A stretch of 34,423 nt of DNA, taken from Firmicutes bacterium UBA2530 (GTDB taxonomy: Bacteria > Bacillota > Clostridia > Tissierellales > Sedimentibacteraceae). The translations under genes were made by a program, and so were the position numbers. Numbering within the stretch: the stretch's first letter is position 1; the number at the start of each line of letters is the position of its first letter. Under the pieces are notes generated by a model. The model did not search any database. It was not told the origin of the DNA and worked only from the letters and a program-made list of their open reading frames with translations. Positions 15,686-23,406 of this stretch are shown piece after piece. The stretch spans positions 49,972-84,394 of the forward strand of contig DDNC01000011.1 of assembly GCA_002340985.1 (NCBI GenBank). Reading direction: 5' to 3'.

Positions 15686-16782
15686 TATTCCGCACCTCTC
15701 TTATCGGATTTCTTCCGGAGGAATTTTTCCCTTATAAAATCCCAGGAAAGCTCTTTCTGTCCCAAAAGACCGTTTCTGAAGAACAGTACCAGTATCATCA
15801 GCAGAGCGGAGAATATTACCATTCTGAATCCGGGCCTGAAAATAGGAATTACTACGCCGCCTATAGTAAGCTTGTCATCAAAGAATCTCAGAACCTCGAG
15901 TCCGGATGTTACTACAAATGATGAGATTATAGTTCCGGATACGCTTCCCATGCCGCCCAGCACGATTATGAGCAGGAAGTTGTAGGTCATTGGTATATTG
16001 AATGAATTGGGTACAACAGAGCCTAATAGAGAAGCGTAAAGGCCCCCGCCTATACCTGCAAAGAAGGCACCTATGGCAAAGGATAGGACCTTGTGCTTGA
16101 ATAAATTTATTCCCATGGCCTCCGCGGCAATATCATCCTCCCGTATGGCCTTGAAGGCACGGCCATAGCTGGAATCTATTAAAAGCTTGATGAATATTAC
16201 AGATAGAATCAGTATGCCGAAAAATATCCACATAGTAGGCATCTCGGGGATTCTGTTAATTCCCAGAGCACCGTTTGTAATAGGCTGGATATTTGTAATA
16301 ATGATTCGTATTATTTCTGAAAACCCTAATGTTGCGATTGCAAGATAGTCGCTCTTCAGCCTTAGAACCGGAATACCTATAAGAATTGCAACAAATGCAG
16401 CTAATAGACCTCCTAGGATCAAGGCAACAAAAAACGGAAGCTCTATTTGTGCGAGAACCGGATTTTGTTTAATAACGTAGAATATGCTTGGCCTGAGACC
16501 CACAGGAACTGTAAATATGGCAACCACATATGCACCCAATGCCATAAAGCCTGCCTGCCCCAGCGAGAAAAGTCCGGTAAAGCCGTTGATGAGGTTCATT
16601 GAAACTGCCACTATGGCATAGACTGCGCTGGTGTTGAGCACACGTCTAACATAACTGTCTCCTATTACCCTTTTGTCCAAAAGCGTGATAAGCACTGCAA
16701 AGACAATCAAAGATATAATATTCAATATTAACTTAGTTTTTTTGCTCATTTTATTTTCATTCATATTTATATTTTTCATCAT
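15685..16782 (-). CDS. livM: Branched-chain amino-acid ABC permease LivM
   Basis: 365 residues, about ten hydrophobic segments. The EAA-like loop (SSYGRAFKAIREDDIAAEAMGINLFKHKVLSF, about 212-243) and the following FAIGAFFAGIGGGLYASLLG are diagnostic for LivM. The C-terminus is long and basic (REKFLRKKSDKRG). The ATG overlaps the livH stop (ATGATGA); a start three bases later is equally possible. Confidence 0.94.
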   Translation of the reverse strand: MMKNINMNENKMSKKTKLILNIISLIVFAVLITLLDKRVIGDSYVRRVLNTSAVYAIVAVSMNLINGFTGLFSLGQAGFMALGAYVVAIFTVPVGLRPSIFYVIKQNPVLAQIELPFFVALILGGLLAAFVAILIGIPVLRLKSDYLAIATLGFSEIIRIIITNIQPITNGALGINRIPEMPTMWIFFGILILSVIFIKLLIDSSYGRAFKAIREDDIAAEAMGINLFKHKVLSFAIGAFFAGIGGGLYASLLGSVVPNSFNIPMTYNFLLIIVLGGMGSVSGTIISSFVVTSGLEVLRFFDDKLTIGGVVIPIFRPGFRMVIFSALLMILVLFFRNGLLGQKELSWDFIREKFLRKKSDKRGAE

Positions 16783-17672
16783 ACCTTATCTGTCACCTTC
16801 TCTCCAAGAAGTCCGGTTGGCTTAACCAGCAAAACAACTATTAATATTACAAAGGCAATGGCATCTCTGTAGCCTGTCAGCGATGGAAGGAAGGAAACAA
16901 GGAGTATTTCTGCCATACCAAGTATGAATCCTCCAAGTACTGCTCCGGCAGTGTTGCCAATTCCGCCAAGAACTGCGGCTATAAAGCATTTTAATCCGGG
17001 CATTACGCCCATGAGAGGCATAACGGAAGGATATTTTGAACCCCATAATATTGCGCCAACGGCCGCAAGTGCCGAACCGATTATGAATGTTGAGGAAATA
17101 ACACGGTTTATATTTATTCCCATGAGTCTTGCTGTCTCAAAGTCCTTTGATACGGCTCTCATGGCCATTCCGATTTTTGTTTTATTTGTTATGAACATTA
17201 CGACATACAATAGAACTATAGTTACCACAGGTGTTATCATAGTTGCCACAGAAAGGGACACACCTGCTATGGAAACTGATTTTGTCAGTATTGCAATATT
17301 TGGGAATCCCTTAGGAACTCCGGTAAACAAGTATGTTGCCAGGTTTTCCAAGAGAAAGGATGCGCCTATTGCAGAAATCATAATTGACATTCTGGGTGCA
17401 TCTCGTAGCGTGCTGTATGCTGCCTTTTCCAACAGTACTCCCAGTGCAACAGTTGCCAGAATTACTATTATTGAAGCTATATACCATGGAAGACCAAAGT
17501 TGACAACGCTGAAAACCATGAAGTAAGCTGCCATCATGAATATATCGCCGTGTGCGAAGTTTATGAGCCTGAGTATACCGTATACCATGGTGTACCCTAT
17601 GGCAATAAGAGCATATAAACTTCCCAGTGAAATACCGTTGGCGAGCTGCTGTAAAAATGTTTGAAAAGTCAT
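16779..17672 (-). CDS. livH: Branched-chain amino-acid ABC permease LivH
   Basis: 297 residues of mostly hydrophobic sequence. It opens with QLANGISLGSLYALIAIGYTMVYGILRLINFAHGD, the LivH hallmark, and has the coupling-loop motif MAMRAVSKDFETARLMGININRVI (about 190-213). The start follows GTGGAGGAA. It forms the membrane channel with LivM. It is separated from livJ by 74 bp containing a hairpin that may reduce expression relative to the binding protein. Confidence 0.95.
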   Translation of the reverse strand: MTFQTFLQQLANGISLGSLYALIAIGYTMVYGILRLINFAHGDIFMMAAYFMVFSVVNFGLPWYIASIIVILATVALGVLLEKAAYSTLRDAPRMSIMISAIGASFLLENLATYLFTGVPKGFPNIAILTKSVSIAGVSLSVATMITPVVTIVLLYVVMFITNKTKIGMAMRAVSKDFETARLMGININRVISSTFIIGSALAAVGAILWGSKYPSVMPLMGVMPGLKCFIAAVLGGIGNTAGAVLGGFILGMAEILLVSFLPSLTGYRDAIAFVILIVVLLVKPTGLLGEKVTDKV

Positions 17673-17701
17673 AGTATTCCTCCACTAAGGATAAACTTTA
17701 A

Positions 17702-17723
17702 AAGGCGAACGACTGTCCGCCTT
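17702..17723 (-). terminator. Intercistronic hairpin livJ-livH (attenuating or stabilising)
   Basis: Read on the minus strand: AAGGCGGAC, loop AGTC, GTTCGCCTT, followed by TTAAA. A 9-bp stem with one G-T pair and a short T run, between livJ stop and livH start. Such hairpins often let the binding protein be made in excess. Confidence 0.6.
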
Positions 17724-17746
17724 CGTACTTTTAATTGCTTTAATGA

Positions 17747-18916
17747 TTATTTAACAGTGACAGTGTCAATGTAAACAAATTTTCCGCCTTGAACAGTCTT
17801 GATAACAGCCATGTTTTTATCTGCATCGCCATCTTGGGTGAAATTGATTACGCCTGTTACACCCTCATAATCCTTTGTAGCGTTAAGTGCGTCTCTTATT
17901 GCGGTACCATCTGTGGAGTTTGCTCTTTCGATAGCGTCGCGCACCAACAGATAAGCGTCATATCCAAGAGCAGCAACAGCAGGAATAATAGGCTCTTTGC
18001 TTCCAAGCTCTTTCTTGTAGCCTTCAACAAATTTTTTAGCTTCTGCTGTTACAGGGTCGCTCTCATCGAAGAATGTGGACAATACGATACCTTCGGCATC
18101 TGCTCCGGCAACATCTATAACGGCAGGATTTTCCCATGTATCTCCGCCCATTATGAGAGCGTCAATACCAAGAGCCCTTGCCTGTTTTATAATAAGAGGG
18201 GCTGTTGTGGCTGAGCTTGGGGCAAATATTACATCCGGCTTTTTAGCTTTTATATTTGTAAGAATTCCGTTGAAGTCTGTGTCATTTGTCTGGAAGTATG
18301 ATTCGTCGATTATACTGTTAGGGTCTCCTGTTAATTCTTTAAAAGCATTTATAAAGAAGTTACCAAGACCTATGGAGTAGTCATCACCGTTTTGCATAAT
18401 AACAGCGGCAGTCTTTGCACCCTTCTGAACGGCATAGTTTGCCATTACTCTTCCCTGGAAAGGATCAAGGAAGCATGCACGGAAATAATAGTCATTTCCC
18501 TGAGTAACCATTGGGTTTGTACAGGAAGCACCCATTGCCGGTATTTTTGCATTTTTGATTATATCTCCTGCGGCAATAGAAACACCTGAGCCGTATGAAC
18601 CTATAATGGCAACAACCTTTTCACTTTCAATCAGACGTGATACCGCTGTTGCGGCTTCAGCCTTGTCGCTTTTGTTATCAACTATTACAAGTTCTATTTT
18701 CTTGCCTAAAACTTCAGGATACATTTTGTTTGCATATTTGATGCCGTCTGTTTCCTGCTGTCCTCCTCCGCCGTTTTCACCTGTAAGCGGTTCAAAAACA
18801 CCTATTTTTATTACATCATTTTTTGCTCCGGAGCCTGTTCCCTGTTCCTTTGCGCATGCAGTAAACATTGAAAGAATCAATAATAAGCATAATAATAAAG
18901 ATAATTTTCTTTTCAT
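17747..18916 (-). CDS. livJ: Branched-chain amino-acid-type substrate-binding lipoprotein
   Basis: 389 residues. A lipoprotein signal peptide ends in LSMFTAC (Cys21), so the mature protein is lipid-anchored outside the membrane. The rest is a type I periplasmic binding fold (Peripla_BP_6): IKIGVFEPLTGENGGGGQQETDGIKYA at the start of the mature domain, AIIGSYGSGVSIAAG and GYDAYLLVRDAIERA later. First gene and likely the most expressed of the operon, with its own promoter. The name livJ/livK fits the operon, but the true ligand (Leu/Ile/Val, another amino acid, or urea-like) is not visible. Confidence 0.93.
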   Translation of the reverse strand: MKRKLSLLLCLLLILSMFTACAKEQGTGSGAKNDVIKIGVFEPLTGENGGGGQQETDGIKYANKMYPEVLGKKIELVIVDNKSDKAEAATAVSRLIESEKVVAIIGSYGSGVSIAAGDIIKNAKIPAMGASCTNPMVTQGNDYYFRACFLDPFQGRVMANYAVQKGAKTAAVIMQNGDDYSIGLGNFFINAFKELTGDPNSIIDESYFQTNDTDFNGILTNIKAKKPDVIFAPSSATTAPLIIKQARALGIDALIMGGDTWENPAVIDVAGADAEGIVLSTFFDESDPVTAEAKKFVEGYKKELGSKEPIIPAVAALGYDAYLLVRDAIERANSTDGTAIRDALNATKDYEGVTGVINFTQDGDADKNMAVIKTVQGGKFVYIDTVTVK

Positions 18917-18951
18917 TCTCTTCTCCTCACTTATTGACTAAATTTCTAATG

Positions 18952-18980
18952 ATTATAACACTCAAAAGCTTGTTTTGCAA
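18952..18980 (-). promoter_or_regulatory. Promoter of liv operon
   Basis: Minus strand: TTGCAA (18980-18975), 17-bp spacer, TATAAT (18957-18952), 35 bp before the livJ start. The rest of the livJ-glyA gap (18981-19092) shows nothing I recognise. Confidence 0.6.
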
Positions 18981-19092
18981 GAAAATTTTCCGTGCTATAA
19001 AAACATCATTCTCTATTTTAGATACATAAATACTTAATTGTCTTTGGAGTAAAACATTTTCCTAATAAAACGTATGAGCATTTAAACATAAA

Positions 19093-19123
19093 ACAGAGCC
19101 TAATATAATATATTAGACTCTGT
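19093..19123 (-). terminator. Terminator of alr-glyA
   Basis: Minus strand: ACAGAGTCTAATATA pairs with TATATTAGGCTCTGT (one mismatch) and is followed by TTTTATG. It lies about 40 bp after the glyA stop. Confidence 0.7.
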
Positions 19124-19161
19124 CCATGTTTATGATTAACTATTTGACTAAAATAATTATG

Positions 19162-20382
19162 TTAAAACTTTGATGTTAATTCCAAAACCCTGTTTTTCAA
19201 TACAGTTTCATCTTCTGTCCTGCTCAGGGAAGAGTCAATTATTGAAGCAAGCTCTGCCATTTCAGCTTCTTTCAAACCTCTTGTGGTCACTGCCGGTGTT
19301 CCTATTCTCAGGCCGCTGGTAACAAAAGGACTTTGAGGATCGAAGGGTATTGTGTTCTTGTTTGTTGTAATGTGTATCTCATCAAGCATTTTTTCGGCTT
19401 CCTTGCCTGTGAGGTTCTTGTTTCTCAAATCCACAAGCATCAAATGGTTGTCCGTTCCTCCGGATACTATTCTGAACCCTCTGATTGCAAGCTCCTGTGA
19501 CAATGCCTTAGCATTTTTTATAACCTGCTGCTGATACTCTTTAAATCCGTCTTCCATTGCCTCCTTGAAGCACACGGCTTTTGCGGCTATGACATGCATC
19601 AGAGGTCCCCCCTGAATACCGGGAAATATAGCCTTGTCGATTTTCTGGGCAAATTCGCTTTTGCATAAAATCATTCCGCCTCTTGGGCCTCTCAGAGTCT
19701 TATGAGTTGTTGTTGTAACAAAATCAGCATATTCAACCGGATTTGGATGAAGTCCGGCAGCTACCAGACCAGCTATGTGAGCCATGTCAACCATGAAGTA
19801 TGCGCCAACTTCATCTGCGATTTCCCTGAAAGCTTTAAAATCAATGAACCTTGAATATGCACTTGCGCCTGCTACAATCAGCTTTGGCTGTTCACGTTTT
19901 GCTGTTTCTCTGACCTGTTCATAGTCTATGGTTTCAGTTTCTTTATTTACTCCGTAAAAAACAACATCGAAATATGAGCCTGACATATTCACGGGACTGC
20001 CGTGTGTCAAGTGGCCGCCCTGGGACAGGTCCATTCCAAGTATCTTATCTCCTGGCTTTAAAACTGAAAAATATACTCCAAAGTTTGCATTTGAGCCCGA
20101 GTGAGGCTGTACATTGGCATGGTCGGCACCGAATATTTTCTTTGCTCTGTCTCTTGCAAGATCTTCAACCTTATCAACAAATTCGCATCCGCCATAATAT
20201 CTCTTTCCAGGATATCCTTCGGCATATTTGTTTGTAAGATGGCTTCCCATTGCTTCAAGAACTGTTTCGGAAACAAAGTTTTCGGAAGCAATAAGCTCTA
20301 TGTTGATATTTTGTCTTTCTTTTTCTTCCATCATTGCGCTATATAGTTCAGGGTCGTTTTTAGTTATTAAATCAAAGTTCAT
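19162..20382 (-). CDS. glyA: Serine hydroxymethyltransferase
   Basis: 406 residues, full length. N-terminal SHMT signature NIELIASENFVSETVLEAMGS; PLP lysine in TTTHKTLRGPRGG (Lys228). Interconverts serine plus THF with glycine plus 5,10-methylene-THF, the main source of one-carbon units. It starts 10 bp after the alr stop behind GGAGATA, so it is the second gene of an alr-glyA operon. SHMT has weak alanine-racemase side activity in some bacteria, an intriguing link to its neighbour but not evidence for one. Confidence 0.97.
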   Translation of the reverse strand: MNFDLITKNDPELYSAMMEEKERQNINIELIASENFVSETVLEAMGSHLTNKYAEGYPGKRYYGGCEFVDKVEDLARDRAKKIFGADHANVQPHSGSNANFGVYFSVLKPGDKILGMDLSQGGHLTHGSPVNMSGSYFDVVFYGVNKETETIDYEQVRETAKREQPKLIVAGASAYSRFIDFKAFREIADEVGAYFMVDMAHIAGLVAAGLHPNPVEYADFVTTTTHKTLRGPRGGMILCKSEFAQKIDKAIFPGIQGGPLMHVIAAKAVCFKEAMEDGFKEYQQQVIKNAKALSQELAIRGFRIVSGGTDNHLMLVDLRNKNLTGKEAEKMLDEIHITTNKNTIPFDPQSPFVTSGLRIGTPAVTTRGLKEAEMAELASIIDSSLSRTEDETVLKNRVLELTSKF

Positions 20383-20391
20383 AATTATCTC

Positions 20392-21519
20392 CTATACATA
20401 TATTTTTGGCAGTCTTTTTCCTAAGTTTGTGAGGACCTCATAGGATATTGTTCCTCTCATGTTTGCAACATCTTCTGCAGTCATGGCATCGTCTGTTCCG
20501 TCACCGTAAACTATTGCTTCGTCGCCGATCTGAGGATTTTCAACATTGGAAAGATCCACCATGAACTGGTCCATGCATACTTTTCCTAAAATAGGGCATT
20601 TAACTCCTTTTACAACAATGTATCCCTTGTTTGACAGAAGTCTGGAATATCCGTCTGCATATCCCATTGGAATAGTTCCTACTACAGTTTTTTCGGTTGT
20701 ATTGAATAGGTGTCCGTATCCTACGCCTTCACCGCCTTCTATGTTTTTTACATTAGCTAACTTAGCCTTCAATGTAACACATATTTCAAATTTATACTCA
20801 TCTTTGTTTACTTCGTCGGATGGATAGAAGCCCGACAATATTATTCCTGGCCTTACCATGTCAAAATGATATTCCGGAAGGTCGATTATAGTTGCACTGT
20901 TTGCAATATGCTTAACAGGAATTGTAACGCCGCGTTCTTCAAGCATTTTTATGAAGGACATGAATCTTCCTGCCTGCTTATGTGCTGTTGCTTTATCCTT
21001 TTCATCGGCTCTTGCCTGGTGAGAATATATGCCTTCGATGAATATATTGCCCAAAGTTGCTATTTTGGCAACCTTATCGGCATTTTCTTCAGTTGGCAGG
21101 AATCCCAGCCTGTTCATTCCGGTCTCTACCTTTATGTGTATCTTTGCGGTTTTATTGAACTTTTCGGCAACAGCGTTCAATTTCTCCGCAAGCTCAAGAG
21201 TGTAAACGGTCAGCGTTATGTTGTTTTCGATTGCGTCATCGTAAAATTCTTCAGGAGTGTAGCCGAGAACAAGGATATCCTTGTCTTTTATTTCTTTTCT
21301 GAGTTCCATAGCTTCGGAAAAAACAGCTACCGCAAGCATGTCAACCCCATTTTCCAAATACATTTTAGAAAGTTCGACGGAGCCCATTCCGTAGCTGTCG
21401 GCTTTTACAACGGCACAAACCTTAACATTGGGACCTACGGCTCTTTTTACTTCCAGGAAGTTATGAATTGCCTTTTTTTTGTTAATTTCCACCCATGCAG
21501 GTCTTAATTTTTCGTTCAT
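20392..21519 (-). CDS. alr: Alanine racemase
   Basis: 375 residues. PLP-binding VVKADSYGMG near the N-terminus with Lys39; catalytic tyrosine in GVGYGHLF (Tyr268); C-terminal beta domain with PILGKVCMDQFMVDLS. Makes D-alanine for peptidoglycan. RBS is AGGAGG. Promoter at 21556-21584. Nothing is unusual in the protein. Confidence 0.96.
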   Translation of the reverse strand: MNEKLRPAWVEINKKKAIHNFLEVKRAVGPNVKVCAVVKADSYGMGSVELSKMYLENGVDMLAVAVFSEAMELRKEIKDKDILVLGYTPEEFYDDAIENNITLTVYTLELAEKLNAVAEKFNKTAKIHIKVETGMNRLGFLPTEENADKVAKIATLGNIFIEGIYSHQARADEKDKATAHKQAGRFMSFIKMLEERGVTIPVKHIANSATIIDLPEYHFDMVRPGIILSGFYPSDEVNKDEYKFEICVTLKAKLANVKNIEGGEGVGYGHLFNTTEKTVVGTIPMGYADGYSRLLSNKGYIVVKGVKCPILGKVCMDQFMVDLSNVENPQIGDEAIVYGDGTDDAMTAEDVANMRGTISYEVLTNLGKRLPKIYV

Positions 21520-21555
21520 TATATATTTAATCCTCCTAAAATTTACTTACAGCTA

Positions 21556-21584
21556 ATTATAACAAACGGCATAAATTAAATCAA
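21556..21584 (-). promoter_or_regulatory. Promoter of alr-glyA
   Basis: Minus strand: TTGATT (21584-21579), 17-bp spacer, TATAAT (21561-21556), 36 bp before the alr start. It lies between repeat copy B and the gene. Confidence 0.6.
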
Positions 21585-21618
21585 CGAAATGTAAAAAAAA
21601 TTAAGCGTATTGCAGATA

Positions 21619-21720
21619 ATACTAATTCGCATTAATAAGTACCATTGAAGCGAATTAGTATATGCTGTTTTCTTATGCTGCGGACAATTATTTGTCTGCA
21701 TTTTTAAATAAAAACAGTAT
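21619..21720 (-). repeat. Dispersed two-stem repeat element, copy B
   Basis: Second copy of the element at 3446-3548, inverted. Stem II arms are ATACTAATTCGC and GCGAATTAGTAT (21619-21630, 21650-21661; perfect 12 bp). Stem I arms are ATGCTGTTTT and AAAACAGTAT (21662-21671, 21711-21720; one mismatch). The inner hairpin TGCGGACAA / TTGTCTGCA with loop TTAT is at 21679-21700. The differences from copy A in both stems are mostly paired. Located between divergent alr and ABC-F genes, outside both predicted transcripts. Confidence 0.85.
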
Positions 21721-21737
21721 AAAATTTAAAAAATGTG

Positions 21738-21766
21738 TTTACAAGGGCAACAATATTTATTAATAT
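21738..21766 (+). promoter_or_regulatory. Promoter of ABC-F gene
   Basis: TTTACA (21738-21743), 17-bp spacer, TAATAT (21761-21766), 32 bp before the start codon. Confidence 0.55.
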
Positions 21767-21798
21767 AGGGTTTGGATTAATTATATTAAGGAGAAAGT

Positions 21799-23355
21799 AT
21801 GAGTGTTTTAGATGTAAGAAATGTAACTCACGGCTTCGGAGCCAGGGCAATATTGGAAGATGTATCATTCAGACTTTTGAAGGGTGAGCACGTTGCCTTA
21901 ATAGGGGCAAACGGAGAAGGTAAATCTACATTTTTAAATATTATAACAGGAAGACTCATGCCCGATGAGGGGACGATTGAATGGTCCAGAAGGGTGACCG
22001 TAGGATACTTGGACCAGCATTCCGCATTGAAGCCGGGAACAACCATAAGGGAAAATCTGAGGCTTGCTTTTGACGGACTGTTTAAAATGGAGCAGGAAAT
22101 GATGAAGCTTTACGAGGATATGGCTTCGGCTGAGGATGATGAGGTCAGCAGGATGATGGAGGATGCAGCCGATATACAGACCATGCTGGATAGCAGCGGC
22201 TTCTACACCATAGATACAAAGATAGAAGAGGTTGCCAATGGCCTCGGTCTCGTAGACATAGGCCTCGACAAGACAGTGGATGAGCTCAGCGGCGGTCAGA
22301 GGACAAAGGTGCTTTTAACAAAGCTTCTGCTTCAGAATCCCGTAATACTGCTCTTGGATGAGCCTACAAACTATTTGGATGAAAACCACATAAGATGGCT
22401 AACAACATATCTTCAGAACTATGAAAATGCATTTATTCTAATTTCCCATGATATACCGTTTATAAATGACGTGTGCAATATCATATACCATGTGGAAAAC
22501 TGCAGCCTGACACGATATGTGGGAAATTATGAGGAGTTTAGAAGAATATACGAGCTAAACAAGCAGAAGGAAGAAAGAGAATACGAGAGACAGCAGAAGG
22601 AAATTGAAAAGTTAGAGGATTTCATAGCCAGAAACAAGGCGAGAGTTGCAACCAGAGGCATGGCAAACAGCCGTATGAAGCAGCTTGAAAAGATGGATAT
22701 TATTGAAAGGCCAAGAGATAAGCCGAAACCAACATTTAGATTTAAAGAAACAAAGGCGCCAAGCCGATTTTTAATAGATGCCAAGGACCTTGTAATCGGA
22801 TATGACCATCCGTTGACAAATCCAATGAACTTCCAGATAGAAAGAAATAAGAAAATAGCCCTTGTGGGGGTTAATGGATTAGGCAAGTCAACTCTTTTAA
22901 AAACAATGCTTGGTATTATTCCTCCAATAAGCGGAAGTATATCCCTTGGAGAAAATGTGGTGTACGGATACTTCGAACAGGAGGACTCCAAAAATAACAA
23001 TAGAACAGCATTGGATGAGGTATGGAACGAATACCCTTCCCTGACAAACCATGAGGTCAGACTGGAGCTGGCGCGCTGCGGACTCACCACCGAGAATATA
23101 ACCAGCATGATGAAGGTTCTGTCAGGTGGAGAAAATGCCAAGGTGAGGCTGTGTAAGATTCTGCTTAAGGAGTTGAACTTTCTTGTTCTTGACGAGCCCA
23201 CAAACCATCTTGACCCTGAGGCCAAGGATGAGCTTGAAAAGGCCCTAGCGGAATTCAAAGGAACAGTGCTGCTTGTAAGCCACGAGCCGTATTTTTATGA
23301 AAGCTTTGTAACGGATGTTTGGAACATTGAAGACTTTACAACAAAAATAATATAA
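21799..23355 (+). CDS. ABC-F family ATPase (YkpA/YbiT-like ribosome-associated)
   Basis: 518 residues with two ABC domains and no membrane segment. Walker A sites GANGEGKST (36-44) and GVNGLGKST (357-365); signatures LSGGQRTK and LSGGENAKV; Walker B/D-loops LLLDEPTNYLD and LVLDEPTNHLD. Between them, about 245-320, is the charged ABC-F linker (ELNKQKEEREYERQQKEIEKLEDF). ABC-F proteins bind the ribosomal E-site and relieve stalling or protect against antibiotics. Its overall pattern is closer to housekeeping YkpA/YbiT types than to known resistance factors; that is a judgement from memory. Monocistronic. Confidence 0.93.
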   Translation: MSVLDVRNVTHGFGARAILEDVSFRLLKGEHVALIGANGEGKSTFLNIITGRLMPDEGTIEWSRRVTVGYLDQHSALKPGTTIRENLRLAFDGLFKMEQEMMKLYEDMASAEDDEVSRMMEDAADIQTMLDSSGFYTIDTKIEEVANGLGLVDIGLDKTVDELSGGQRTKVLLTKLLLQNPVILLLDEPTNYLDENHIRWLTTYLQNYENAFILISHDIPFINDVCNIIYHVENCSLTRYVGNYEEFRRIYELNKQKEEREYERQQKEIEKLEDFIARNKARVATRGMANSRMKQLEKMDIIERPRDKPKPTFRFKETKAPSRFLIDAKDLVIGYDHPLTNPMNFQIERNKKIALVGVNGLGKSTLLKTMLGIIPPISGSISLGENVVYGYFEQEDSKNNNRTALDEVWNEYPSLTNHEVRLELARCGLTTENITSMMKVLSGGENAKVRLCKILLKELNFLVLDEPTNHLDPEAKDELEKALAEFKGTVLLVSHEPYFYESFVTDVWNIEDFTTKII

Positions 23356-23360
23356 TAAAA

Positions 23361-23395
23361 AAGAGATTCTTTAATCTTCGGAAAAAGAATCTCTT
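23361..23395. terminator. Bidirectional terminator ABC-F / SLH gene
   Basis: AAGAGATTCTTT (23361-23372) pairs perfectly with AAAGAATCTCTT (23384-23395). A-rich on the left and T-rich on the right, so usable by both convergent genes. Confidence 0.85.
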
Positions 23396-23406
23396 ATATT
23401 TTTAAT

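Noticed and set aside
16924..17526. 200-codon plus frame opposite livH
   Set aside because: Antisense shadow of a clear permease gene.
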